From Pseudomonas folii (lineage in GTDB: Bacteria > Pseudomonadota > Gammaproteobacteria > Pseudomonadales > Pseudomonadaceae): 45,343 nucleotides of DNA. The notes under the pieces were generated by a model. It did no database searches and had not been told where the DNA came from. It saw nothing but the letters and a program-made list of their open reading frames with translations. The stretch is from contig NZ_JACONW010000032.1 in NCBI RefSeq assembly GCF_014357575.1, positions 1 through 45,343 on the forward strand, written 5' to 3'. Positions 16,146 to 24,314 of the stretch are shown here, piece after piece (the first letter of the stretch is position 1; every line of letters starts with the position of its first letter). A program made the translations under genes and the position numbers.

Positions 16146-16155
16146 TGTAAAAAAA

Positions 16156-16179
16156 GGGGCAGATGTACAACATCTCCCC
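16156..16179. terminator. Terminator between A5 and B2
   Basis: GGGG-(C)-AGATGT/ACATCT-CCCC, a 10-bp stem with one bulged C and seven A on its left, equivalent to the A4 terminator. Confidence 0.65.
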
Positions 16180-16196
16180 CTCACAGCTTTAAATCG

Positions 16197-17120
16197 TTAG
16201 ATTCGACCTCTGTTCAAAGTCTGGGTGCAGATATGGGCAAAGCCGGCCATTTTGGCTGACTCGGCCACCTTACTTTCCGTACCGACAAACCCGTCAAATA
16301 CAAACCAACGTCCTACATTGTATGTAGATACCCAATGATGGGTTCCACCGGCATCATTGCGCTGAGCGACCAGTTCTCCGCCGTAACATTTGTTAAGCGT
16401 GAATGTCGCCGTGGCGATTCCACGCTCGTCTGACAGCGCGGACTGCGTCACTTCTGGGTCTTTAGACTTCAGGTTTAGATAAATCGGCAAACTGGCTGAC
16501 GCGCCTTTCAATGGAATCCCTGTGGTATCGGTAAATGTTGCTTCGAACGTTAACGTACCATGAGTTTGCAAACCAGCTACCCATCCAGAGTCGGCGACAG
16601 GAACACGGTTCCTGACAGATGGAGCGTTCAGTGAAGAATCCTTGAGGACCGGGTATGATCCAAAGGCCACTTTGTATTCCGTCCGCTGGTAAGGTTTGTC
16701 TTGTTTGTAGGAAACCCTCATGACTACTTGATCACCTGGCTTCAAACCAGGTAGATCGAGCGCACTCGTGTTATTTTTTGTCTTCCACACACCATCATAA
16801 TATTCGACCTGCCAAGATGGTTCAGGCTCCTCAGCTATAGCTGCAAGCAAAACTTTCTGCCCACGAATTGAAGTAAAAACATAGCAACGGACGTCGGATT
16901 TGCTTTCAAGAAAGCCCTTTGGTTCGTTAATCTGATCTAGCGTGCTCTGACAACTGGATGTATCAGGTTCTGGCAACGACACGGCCGCCATCGCCGTCTC
17001 AACTTGAGTTACATTTTGCTCAACACCATTAATTTCGGCCCGAGCATAAAACCCAAGCGAAGACATCACCAATAAAGGAGCGCACAACTGCGCAACCCTC
17101 AATTTTTTATTCTTGTTCAT
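16197..17120 (-). CDS. Secreted protein B2 (PPC-like plus Ig-like), unknown function
   Basis: A 307-aa paralogue of B1. I start at ATG 17120 (MNKNKKLRVAQL), preceded by AGGAT and giving a standard signal peptide (LCAPLLVMSSLGFYARA); the frame open to 17210 runs through the promoter. Shared features with B1: RGQKVLLA, YKVAFGSYPVLKDS, TLTFEATFTDTTGIPLKG and the C-terminal AHICTQTL. An extra cysteine pair (about residues 55 and 77) lies near the N-terminus. Probably exported to the periplasm or beyond. The C-terminal 60 residues recur in the truncated copy at 15045-15246. Confidence 0.78.
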   Translation of the reverse strand: MNKNKKLRVAQLCAPLLVMSSLGFYARAEINGVEQNVTQVETAMAAVSLPEPDTSSCQSTLDQINEPKGFLESKSDVRCYVFTSIRGQKVLLAAIAEEPEPSWQVEYYDGVWKTKNNTSALDLPGLKPGDQVVMRVSYKQDKPYQRTEYKVAFGSYPVLKDSSLNAPSVRNRVPVADSGWVAGLQTHGTLTFEATFTDTTGIPLKGASASLPIYLNLKSKDPEVTQSALSDERGIATATFTLNKCYGGELVAQRNDAGGTHHWVSTYNVGRWFVFDGFVGTESKVAESAKMAGFAHICTQTLNRGRI

Positions 17121-17181
17121 TTCTATCATCCTGATAATTATTAAAGTTTTAGCCAGACGCTTATGCAACTGACAAAAACGG

Positions 17182-17210
17182 ACGTAATCACCGTTTAAAA
17201 CACGAGTCAA
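17182..17210 (-). promoter_or_regulatory. Conserved promoter of B2
   Basis: On the minus strand, TTGACT, a 17-bp spacer, then TTACGT, as for B1. About 110 bp around it are similar between the two genes. Confidence 0.55.
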
Positions 17211-17226
17211 TATTCAACAATCAAAA

Positions 17227-17241
17227 TCAGAACATTCCTAC
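17227..17241. promoter_or_regulatory. Shared A/B box upstream of B2
   Basis: TCAGAACATTCCTAC matches the A1 box at 12 of 15 positions and lies 16 bp upstream of the B2 -35, exactly as in B1. From here to 17569 I see no gene or clear site. Confidence 0.4.
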
Positions 17242-17569
17242 TTGACTCTTATATTTGAGGGCTTTTCCTACATAAAACATCGACTCAACTTACAAATCCA
17301 ACTGACTATCGACGCATTAAACGTTTTAGGATGAGCACACACGGGCGTTTCGAAAATTCATAGCGTTAAGGGGTTTATCAAATCCCCGGTCTTGCCGATA
17401 AACCTGATGAGCCGCTGATGGACCTGCGGCCTGAGCACGCCATGGATGGGTAAGCAGCCCGCCGCCGCTCAGGATGCGTCCTACAGCCCTAGACTATTTT
17501 TCCCGCAATCCCGGTCAGCGACTAAGCTTGAGTCAGGTGCGATTAACAGGTTTAACCGGGCCAACCGAA

Positions 17570-20500
17570 ATGGGCGTTTTACGGCATGCTGATACCAAAC
17601 AAACTGTGATTACAGCGGACCGTAGCGATCGCGCTCCCATGCCAGAAGCCCCGCGCCGCAAGAGCTATGTGTGGCGCGTGTTCTGGATTTTGCTGCTGAT
17701 GGGGATTGCGGCGCTAGCTGTCGCGATGGTGATCGAGTCACGTAGCTCGCGCCTGCAAGCGCTGGAGTTCAACCGCTTTGCGGCGAGTCTGAGCTATTCG
17801 ATGCATACAGGTCCCAGTGATTCGATGCTCTACCCCGGCGAAGGCCCCTTCGACAAGCGCCTGGGCTACTCATCACTGAATGAATTTTTGCCGCGCCTGC
17901 TCAAACGCGACTATCTGGTTACCGAACAGGTACGGTTTTCCCCCGACTTGCTGGACTACGCCAAACGTGGCTTCTTCGTACCTTATGAAGAGAAAATCCA
18001 GGCTGGACTGTCGATCACTGATTGCCGTGGTGTCGACGTCTATCAGTTCCGTTATCCGCAGCAGTTCTACCCAAGCTTTGCCGCCATCCCGCCGCTGCTG
18101 GTGCACAGCCTGCTGTTCATCGAGAACCGCGATCTGCTTGATCCACAACAGCCAATGGCAAACCCGGCAGTGGACTGGCCGCGTTTTGCCAAAGCGGCGT
18201 TTTCTCAAGTAGCGAAGCTGCTCGGCTTGCCGGGGCAGTCGGCGGGAGGCAGCACGCTGGCTACTCAACTGGAGAAGTATCGACACTCTCCTGACGGTCT
18301 TACGCTTTCAGGCTTTGAAAAACTTCGGCAGATGATTTCCGCCAGCGTGCGCGCCTATCAACCAGGCCAGCAAACCTTAGAAGCACGTCAACGCGTCGTT
18401 CGTGATTACCTGAACAGCGTGCCGCTGTCGGCGGTGCCGGGCCATGGCGAAGTGCACGGGATGGCTGAAGGTTTGCGGGTCTGGTATGGCGCGGACTTCG
18501 TGAAGACCAACCAGTTGCTCGCGTCTACCGCCAGTGACCCGCAAAGCATCGCCGCTCAGGGACTGGCATTACGAGAAGTGCTGTCGCTGGTCATCGCCCA
18601 ACGTCGACCTTCGCACTATCTGGCGAAAGGTCGTGCGGAACTGGCGGAGCTGACTGACAGCCACATTCGCCTGCTGGCACAAAATCAGGTGATCAGCAGC
18701 GCGTTGGCCGATGCCGCGCTGGAAGCGACGTTGAGTTACCGCAACTGGGCGGAGCAGCCGACCATCCAGCCCATCGAGACCAATAAAGGCATCAGTGTCG
18801 CCCGCAGTCGATTGTCGGCGCTGCTCAATCGTCCGCTGTACGACCTTGATCGCCTTGATCTTTCGGCCACCAGCACCCTGCAAAGCGAACTGCAAAACAG
18901 CGTCAGTGAGTACCTGAAAAATCTTGCGGACCCGGCTTTTGCTGCACAAGTCGGGCTATTGGGAGAGCGTTTGCTAACCCCCGCCAGTACCACCCAGGTG
19001 CGCTACAGTTTCACGTTGTTCGAGCGCGGCCCGGATGGATCACGGGTAAGGGTGCAGACGGACAGTACCGATCAGCCTTTCGATATCAATGAAGGCAGTA
19101 AGCTGGAACTGGGCTCCACCGCAAAAATGCGGGTGATGACGACCTACCTGGAGATCATTGCCGAACTGCATGATCGTTACGCCGCGCAAAGCGTCAGCGC
19201 ACTGGGCAAGGAGCCGGTGGCAGATCAGGACCGCCTGACCCGCTGGGCGCTGGATTACCTGATACAGAATAAGGATCGGGACCTGTCCAGAATGCTCTCG
19301 GCGGCGCTGGACCGGCGCTACTCGGCCAGCCCGGCAGAAAGCTTTTTCACCGGTGGTGGCATGCACCACTTCAACAACTTCCGCAAAGAAGACGACAGTC
19401 GCTTGCCAACCCTGCGTGAATCGCTGCGCGAGTCGATCAACCTGCCGTTCATTCGACTGATGCGTGATGTCGTGCGTTACAGCACTTATCAAGGGCCAAA
19501 CAATAGCGCCGAGCTGCTCAAGGATGACGATGACCCACGCCGTCAGGAATACCTGAGTCGCTTCGCTGACCGTGAAGGGTCGGTATTCCTGCTGCGCTTC
19601 TGGAAACGTTACAAGGACAAAACCACTCAGGAGCGGCTCGATACATTCCTGGACGGCATCAATGCCACGCCAATCAGGCTGGCGGCGGTGCATCGTTATC
19701 TGTTGCCGGGTGCCAATCAGGCCAACTTCAACACCTTCATCCGTGCGCACATGGCCGAGGACAAGGTCGGACCGAAGCTGAGCGAGAAGCGACTGGCCGA
19801 TCTCTATGAAAGCTACGGGCCGGGCAAGTACAACCTGCCGGATCAGGGCTATATCGCCAAGGCGCACCCGCTGGATCTGTGGTTAGTGGGTTACTTGCTG
19901 CAACACCCGGATGCGCAGTTCAAGGACGCTGTTGCTGCCAGCCGGCATGAGCGTCAGGAAGTGTACGGCTGGCTGTTCAAGAGTCGCCACAAGAGTGCAC
20001 GGGACAGCCGGATCCGGACGATGATGGAGGTCGAGGCGTTTCTTGATATTCATCAGCGCTGGCAACGTGTCGGCTATCCGTTTGATCATCTGGTGCCTTC
20101 GCTGGCCACCGCCATCGGCAGTTCCGGCGACCGCCCCGCCGCGCTGGCCGAGTTGATCGGCATCATCCAGAACGACGGTATCCGGTTACCGACTTTGCGC
20201 ATCGACAGCCTGCATTTTGCTGCCGACACGCCCTACGAAACCCGACTCGCCAACAACCCGGAACTGGGCCAGCGCGTATTGCCTTCCGAAGTTGCCGCCG
20301 CCATGCGCGAAGCGCTGTCGCAAGTGGTCGACGGGGGCACCGCCAAGCGGGTGCATGGCAGTTTCAAATTGCAGGACGGCTCTATCCTCGCCATGGGCGG
20401 CAAGACCGGCACCGGCGACAACCGTATCGAAAGTATCGGTGCGGGCGGACGCGTCCTGAGTTCACGAGCGATCAACCGGACAGCCACTTTCGTGTTCTAT

Positions 20501-20680
20501 CTGGGCGATAACCACTTCGGCACCCTGACCGCATTCGTGCCGGGCCGGGCAGCAGAAGGATTCCGCTTCACGTCAGCGCTGCCCGTGCAAGTGCTAAAGG
20601 GCATGGCGCCGATTCTGAACCCGTATCTGGAGCCTGGTGGTCATACGCTCTGCCAGCCGACCATCAGAACGCAACTGTAG
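17570..20680 (+). CDS. Bifunctional penicillin-binding-like protein (GT51 plus transpeptidase)
   Basis: A 1036-aa inner-membrane protein with one helix near the N-terminus (about 36-58). The glycosyltransferase-51 domain has IENRDL in place of the usual EDxxF motif and GGSTLATQL in place of GASTITQQ. The transpeptidase domain shows STAK (in GSTAKMRV), SIN (in ESINLPFIR) and KTGT (in GGKTGTGDN), the three penicillin-binding motifs. It is longer than PBP1a or PBP1b owing to insertions between the domains. The start is uncertain: ATG 17570 (MGVLRHAD) is preferred over 17474, but neither has a good ribosome-binding site. The TAG stop abuts the REP array. Confidence 0.83.
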   Translation: MGVLRHADTKQTVITADRSDRAPMPEAPRRKSYVWRVFWILLLMGIAALAVAMVIESRSSRLQALEFNRFAASLSYSMHTGPSDSMLYPGEGPFDKRLGYSSLNEFLPRLLKRDYLVTEQVRFSPDLLDYAKRGFFVPYEEKIQAGLSITDCRGVDVYQFRYPQQFYPSFAAIPPLLVHSLLFIENRDLLDPQQPMANPAVDWPRFAKAAFSQVAKLLGLPGQSAGGSTLATQLEKYRHSPDGLTLSGFEKLRQMISASVRAYQPGQQTLEARQRVVRDYLNSVPLSAVPGHGEVHGMAEGLRVWYGADFVKTNQLLASTASDPQSIAAQGLALREVLSLVIAQRRPSHYLAKGRAELAELTDSHIRLLAQNQVISSALADAALEATLSYRNWAEQPTIQPIETNKGISVARSRLSALLNRPLYDLDRLDLSATSTLQSELQNSVSEYLKNLADPAFAAQVGLLGERLLTPASTTQVRYSFTLFERGPDGSRVRVQTDSTDQPFDINEGSKLELGSTAKMRVMTTYLEIIAELHDRYAAQSVSALGKEPVADQDRLTRWALDYLIQNKDRDLSRMLSAALDRRYSASPAESFFTGGGMHHFNNFRKEDDSRLPTLRESLRESINLPFIRLMRDVVRYSTYQGPNNSAELLKDDDDPRRQEYLSRFADREGSVFLLRFWKRYKDKTTQERLDTFLDGINATPIRLAAVHRYLLPGANQANFNTFIRAHMAEDKVGPKLSEKRLADLYESYGPGKYNLPDQGYIAKAHPLDLWLVGYLLQHPDAQFKDAVAASRHERQEVYGWLFKSRHKSARDSRIRTMMEVEAFLDIHQRWQRVGYPFDHLVPSLATAIGSSGDRPAALAELIGIIQNDGIRLPTLRIDSLHFAADTPYETRLANNPELGQRVLPSEVAAAMREALSQVVDGGTAKRVHGSFKLQDGSILAMGGKTGTGDNRIESIGAGGRVLSSRAINRTATFVFYLGDNHFGTLTAFVPGRAAEGFRFTSALPVQVLKGMAPILNPYLEPGGHTLCQPTIRTQL

Positions 20681-21250
20681 CGAACTTGTTCGCGAGGGGC
20701 GTCAGGCCGGCACCACCGCGTTTAACCCTCTCGGCAACAAGTTACCTCCTACCCAGACCGCGCCACACGGTAGGAGCGAACTTGTTCGCGAGAGGCGTCA
20801 AACCGGCACCACCGCATCAAATCCTCTCGGCAACAAGTTACCTCCTACCCAGCCCGCGCCACACGGTAGGAGCGAACTTGCTCGCGAGGGGCGTCAAACC
20901 GGCACCACCGCATCAAATCCTCTCGGCAACAAGTTACCTCCTACCCAACGCGTGCCACACGGTAGGAGCGAACTTGTTCGCGAGAGGCGTCAGGCCGGCA
21001 CCACCGCGCTTAACCCTCTCGGCAACAAGTTACCTCCTATCCAGCCCGCGCCACACGGTAGGAGCGAACTTGTTCGCGAGAGGCGTCAAACCGGCACCAC
21101 CGCATCAAATCCTCTCGGCAACAAGTTACCTCCTACCCAACGCGTGCCACACGGTAGGAGCGAACTTGTTCGCGAGAGGCGTCAAACCGGCACCACCGCA
21201 TCAAATCCTCTCGGCAACAAGTTACCTCCTACCCAGCACCGCGTTGCTCG
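20677..21250. repeat. Six tandem 96-bp REP-type units
   Basis: TAGGAGCGAACTTG recurs at 20771, 20867, 20963, 21059 and 21155, exactly 96 bp apart, with a clipped first copy at 20677. Each unit holds one arm TAGGAGCGAACTTGTTCGC and, reversed, a variant arm TAGGAGGTAACTTGTTGCC, so it is an inverted pair. Units 1 and 4 share one internal variant (CAGGCCGG..TTAACCC); units 2, 3, 5 and 6 share another (CAAACCGG..CAAATCC), suggesting block duplication. Since 96 is divisible by 3, long open frames with 32-residue repeats run through it; these are artefacts. Confidence 0.9.
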
Positions 21251-21330
21251 TTGCTCCTACAACCATTTTGATAAATTTTCTCAAACCACAAACGAGAACC
21301 GTTCGTCTTTATCCCTTGCGCAATCATTAA

Positions 21331-21350
21331 GATATATCTTAAGGTATATC
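21331..21350. promoter_or_regulatory. Putative operator of the PadR/YqjI-like regulator
   Basis: GATATATCTTAAGGTATATC, a near-perfect 20-bp palindrome (one mismatched pair) that overlaps AAGATATATCTT. It ends 24 bp before the regulator's ATG, as expected for autoregulation. Confidence 0.6.
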
Positions 21351-21374
21351 TAACTTGTAACGGGAGATGAAGAG

Positions 21375-21962
21375 ATGCGTGATGACCCTCACGACAACGA
21401 CCACCGTCCTTCGCATCGCGAGCATGGCGATGGACGAGATGGTTTTGAGAAACGACCTGGCCGGGAACGCGGTGGACGCGGACCTCGGGTGTTCGCGCCG
21501 GGCGATCTGAAACTGCTGCTGCTGGCATTGATTGCCGAGCAGCCCTGCCATGGCTATGACCTGATCCGTCAGATTGAAGGCATGTTTGACGGTGCCTATA
21601 GCCCAAGCCCCGGGGTGATCTACCCGACCCTGACGTTCCTCGAAGAAAGCGAGCTGATCGAAGGCGATGCCCAGGGCGGTAAAAAACATTACGCCGTCAC
21701 CGATGCCGGTCGCGCCTCATTGGCCGAGCAGAAAGTCGCTCTGGATGGCGTAAGGATGCGTATCGACGTCAGCAAGCGCTCGTTGCGCGGTCACGACCGT
21801 CCTGCGGAAATCCATGAGGCCGTGCACAACCTTCGCCACGCCTTGCAACTGCACCACGGTCGCTGGAGCCCCGAAGAAATCCTCCGGGTTCGCGACCTGC
21901 TCAACAACACCGCCAAAGCCATCGTCGATGGCCCCCACGTCACCTCGGAGAAGCCGGTATGA
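21375..21962 (+). CDS. PadR family regulator, YqjI-like
   Basis: A 195-aa regulator. The N-terminal 38 residues are rich in His, Asp and Arg (MRDDPHDNDHRPSHREHG), as in E. coli YqjI, where such a tail binds nickel. A PadR winged helix follows (LLALIAEQPCHGYDL, PGVIYPTLTFLEE, YAVTDAGRA), then a C-terminal dimerisation helix pair. Its stop overlaps the start of the siderophore-reductase gene by 4 bp (ATGA). YqjI represses the ferric-siderophore reductase YqjH; here the two form one operon rather than being divergent. GGGAGATGAAGAG precedes the start. Confidence 0.85.
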   Translation: MRDDPHDNDHRPSHREHGDGRDGFEKRPGRERGGRGPRVFAPGDLKLLLLALIAEQPCHGYDLIRQIEGMFDGAYSPSPGVIYPTLTFLEESELIEGDAQGGKKHYAVTDAGRASLAEQKVALDGVRMRIDVSKRSLRGHDRPAEIHEAVHNLRHALQLHHGRWSPEEILRVRDLLNNTAKAIVDGPHVTSEKPV

Positions 21963-22729
21963 ATTCACAGCAATCCATTCATCGTGTCAGCCATGAGATC
22001 AAACGCCGCAGGCTTGAAGTGCTGCGAGTGACGGACATTACCCCTAAAATGCGCCGGATTACCTTGCATGGCCCTGACCTGACCGGCTTCATCAGCCTGG
22101 GACCCGATGACCATGTGAAATTGATGTTCGCCACCACACCTGAAGAACAGGCAGCGCTGGATAACTTCGTTCCGGGCTCCCCAAGCGACGGACCAAAACC
22201 GGTGATGCGTGATTACACACCGCGCCGTTACGATGCGATCAGTGGCGAACTGGATATCGATTTCGTACTGCACGGCGAAGGGCCCGCAGCAACCTGGGCA
22301 GCGCAAGCTCAACCGGGTCAGTTCCTGAATATCGCAGGGCCGCGCGGTTCGATGATCGTGCCGGATATCTTTGACAGTTATCTGCTCATCGGTGATGAAA
22401 CCGCCCTGCCTGCTATCGCCCGACGCCTTGAAGAGTTACCGGCCAATCGCAGCGCGCTGGTCGTTGTCGAGGTTGCAGACCCAGGCGAGCAGCAGGTTTT
22501 TCAAAGTCAGGCTCAGGTCGACGTGATCTGGATCGTCCGTGGCGAACAGGATCTGGTGGATGTCGTCCGCCGCCTGGAAATGCCTGAAGGCAAGCTGTAC
22601 GCCTGGATCGCAACCGAATCGATGCTGTCACGCAAACTGCGCCGGGTATTGCTCGGTGAGTTCGGACTGGAAGAAGAGTTTGTGAAGGCTGCGGGGTACT
22701 GGCGGCTGGACGGGAGTGATGAGGGCTGA
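21959..22729 (+). CDS. Siderophore-interacting ferric reductase (YqjH-like)
   Basis: A 256-aa protein of the SIP family. An N-terminal FAD-binding barrel carries the flavin motif RDYTPRRYD, and GPRGSM follows, then a Rossmann-type NAD(P)H domain (LLIGDETALPAI; YAWIATES) and the family's aromatic C-terminus (KAAGYWRLDG). Such enzymes release iron from ferric siderophores in the cytoplasm. The start codon overlaps the PadR gene by 4 bp, so the two are co-translated. The neighbouring operator suggests metal-dependent control by the PadR protein. Confidence 0.9.
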   Translation: MNSQQSIHRVSHEIKRRRLEVLRVTDITPKMRRITLHGPDLTGFISLGPDDHVKLMFATTPEEQAALDNFVPGSPSDGPKPVMRDYTPRRYDAISGELDIDFVLHGEGPAATWAAQAQPGQFLNIAGPRGSMIVPDIFDSYLLIGDETALPAIARRLEELPANRSALVVVEVADPGEQQVFQSQAQVDVIWIVRGEQDLVDVVRRLEMPEGKLYAWIATESMLSRKLRRVLLGEFGLEEEFVKAAGYWRLDGSDEG

Positions 22730-22787
22730 TCGGTACTTAGCTCTCATCGAACAAATTACAGCTATCTGATTTGGAATCCTTTTTCTG

Positions 22788-22855
22788 TAGGAGCTGCCGA
22801 AGGCTGCGAAGTATTTCTGCTGATAAACCGCGATCGCAGCCTTCGGCAGCTCCTA
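22788..22855. repeat. REP inverted pair
   Basis: Perfect 22-bp arms beginning TAGGAGCTGCCGAAGG (22788-22809 and 22834-22855). This can form a long hairpin between the convergent siderophore-reductase and membrane-protein genes, probably serving both as terminator. Confidence 0.8.
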
Positions 22856-22917
22856 AAAGTCCTGTGTTTGCCGCGAAACTGTGCGGTGCGATAGAAACCG
22901 GGCCAGCTCCTGCAGAC

Positions 22918-23571
22918 TCAGCGTCTGGCGCTGAATCTGTCCACTCCAAGCAGCACCAGGGCAATCACGATAAAACCGATCAACACCCCTCCCGCATTGG
23001 TGAACGCTTGCACATAACCGATGTTGCCGACGTTGATGAAGGGGTACATGTAATCGCCAATCGAGCTGCCACGCAGCAACACGTAGGAAAAGTAGATGAC
23101 TGGGTAAAGAATCCACAGCAGTACATGCTCAAGCCGCAAGAGGCCCTTGGGTACGTAAAGCCACCAATACAGCAGGAACGCAAGCGGCATGACGTCATGC
23201 AGTAATTCGTCAGCAACAAACTGCCAACCTACCGGGTGCCAGAGATGGCGAAGCAATACGTTGTAAGCGAGTCCGACCAGAACAATGCTGGCTGCAATCC
23301 CGCTGCACACCACCGGGTGCTGGAAGAAGCGATGCGCGGCCGAGGTTCTGTTACTCAACGCGCAGGTCAGTACGACTGCTACCAGCGTATTGCTCCACAC
23401 GGTAAAAAAACTGAAGAACCGCACCAGCCCACCTATCAGGCTGGCGTCATCGGCCCAGCGTGCAATGAAAACAAGGTAAAGCTGAATGGCCAGTCCTGAC
23501 CACCCGAGGCAGGCGGCAATCATCGTGTAACAGCGCTGTCCTTGCGCACTTTTCATGTATTGGAAGTACAT
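22918..23571 (-). CDS. Pr6Pr family membrane protein
   Basis: A 217-aa protein with six or seven hydrophobic helices and polar patches typical of the Pr6Pr (FAR-17a/AIG1-like) group: FSFFTVWSNTLV, HDVMPLAFLLYWW, YPVIYFSYVLLRG. Biological role unknown. ATG 23571 follows AAGGAAAAACG; the frame open to 23670 overlaps the end of the upstream VF530 gene, so the shorter start is preferred. It may be transcribed with VF530, 38 bp upstream. Confidence 0.8.
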   Translation of the reverse strand: MYFQYMKSAQGQRCYTMIAACLGWSGLAIQLYLVFIARWADDASLIGGLVRFFSFFTVWSNTLVAVVLTCALSNRTSAAHRFFQHPVVCSGIAASIVLVGLAYNVLLRHLWHPVGWQFVADELLHDVMPLAFLLYWWLYVPKGLLRLEHVLLWILYPVIYFSYVLLRGSSIGDYMYPFINVGNIGYVQAFTNAGGVLIGFIVIALVLLGVDRFSARR

Positions 23572-23609
23572 CGTTTTTCCTTGGAGCCCAGCCTTGGAAC
23601 CGGGCGAAA

Positions 23610-23837
23610 TTACCAGCCTTTGCTGCGGTGCAACTTCACGTACAACGCCTCGACCTTCTCCCTGGCCCAAGGCGTCTTGCGCAGAAACGTCAGGCTGGAC
23701 TTGATGCTTGGGTCGCTCTTGAAGCAGCGAATATCAATGCGCTCAGCCAGGCCTGACCACTCGTAATGCTCAACCAGTGCGTTGAGGATCTGTTCCAGCG
23801 TTACGCCGTGCAAAGGGTTGGAGTGGGGTGTATTCAT
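23610..23837 (-). CDS. VF530 family small protein (DUF2132)
   Basis: A 75-aa protein with the family signature throughout: [50 protein letters not shown]530 was described as a DNA-binding fold; its cellular role is unclear to me. It is of normal family length. It is probably the first gene of a two-gene unit with the membrane protein. Confidence 0.9.
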   Translation of the reverse strand: MNTPHSNPLHGVTLEQILNALVEHYEWSGLAERIDIRCFKSDPSIKSSLTFLRKTPWAREKVEALYVKLHRSKGW

Positions 23838-24038
23838 GCAAAACCTTCAAGCTCAATGGAGAGGGGCACTTCCCGGAAGCTGCGCACCTTAGCCGAGCCT
23901 TCAGACAGCGGGAAGAGCTTAGCGTGCGAAGTCTTTGTTTTGGCAGTCAGCTTCCGCCTATGAGGAGTGTAGGACGCTTCCGAAAAGCTCCGCTATTTGT
24001 CCGAAACACAGCCCCAATAGGGGAATGACGCAGAACCT

Positions 24039-24128
24039 GTTGGAGCGAGGCTTGCCCGCGAATGGATTGCCTCGATGTTACCGAGATGCCGCGTGATGGG
24101 TTCTTCGCGGGCAAGCCACGCTCCAACA
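24039..24128. repeat. REP inverted pair
   Basis: 25-bp arms beginning TGTTGGAGCGAGGCTTGC with one mismatch, 40 bp apart. This is the main feature of the 477-bp gap between VF530 and oprB. Confidence 0.8.
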
Positions 24129-24190
24129 GACCGCCCTCAACGCACTATTGCAATCTCCGCAATGATCCATGTCAATTTTATCGCTGTTCA

Positions 24191-24202
24191 CTAACTCGTT
24201 AG
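24191..24202. promoter_or_regulatory. Palindrome upstream of oprB
   Basis: CTAAC-TC-GTTAG, a perfect 5-bp dyad 113 bp before the oprB start. It may be a regulator site; no match to a named regulator is claimed. Confidence 0.3.
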
Positions 24203-24314
24203 CCCCCTATCATTACGGACTGCCAGCTGAACCGATTTTGCAACTGCTTTCGCATTGCAAAACCGCGGCATAGCGCCGCATGCCTTTCCTGAATAATTCA
24301 AAAGAACGATACCT

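Noticed and set aside
5944..17241. A prophage or integrative element spanning the gtr and A/B regions
   Set aside because: No integrase, phage structural gene, tRNA or att-like direct repeat was seen, and core-like opgC lies in the middle. Two separate acquisitions are simpler.
20677..21250. CRISPR-like tandem repeats
   Set aside because: The full 96-bp unit repeats with no unique spacers, and no cas genes are nearby.
20637..21353. Long open frames encoding 32-residue repeats (about 214-238 aa) downstream of the PBP gene
   Set aside because: They run through six 96-bp REP units; 96 is a multiple of three, so any open frame stays open. There is no ribosome-binding site, and the units are the intergenic REP type seen elsewhere in the window.
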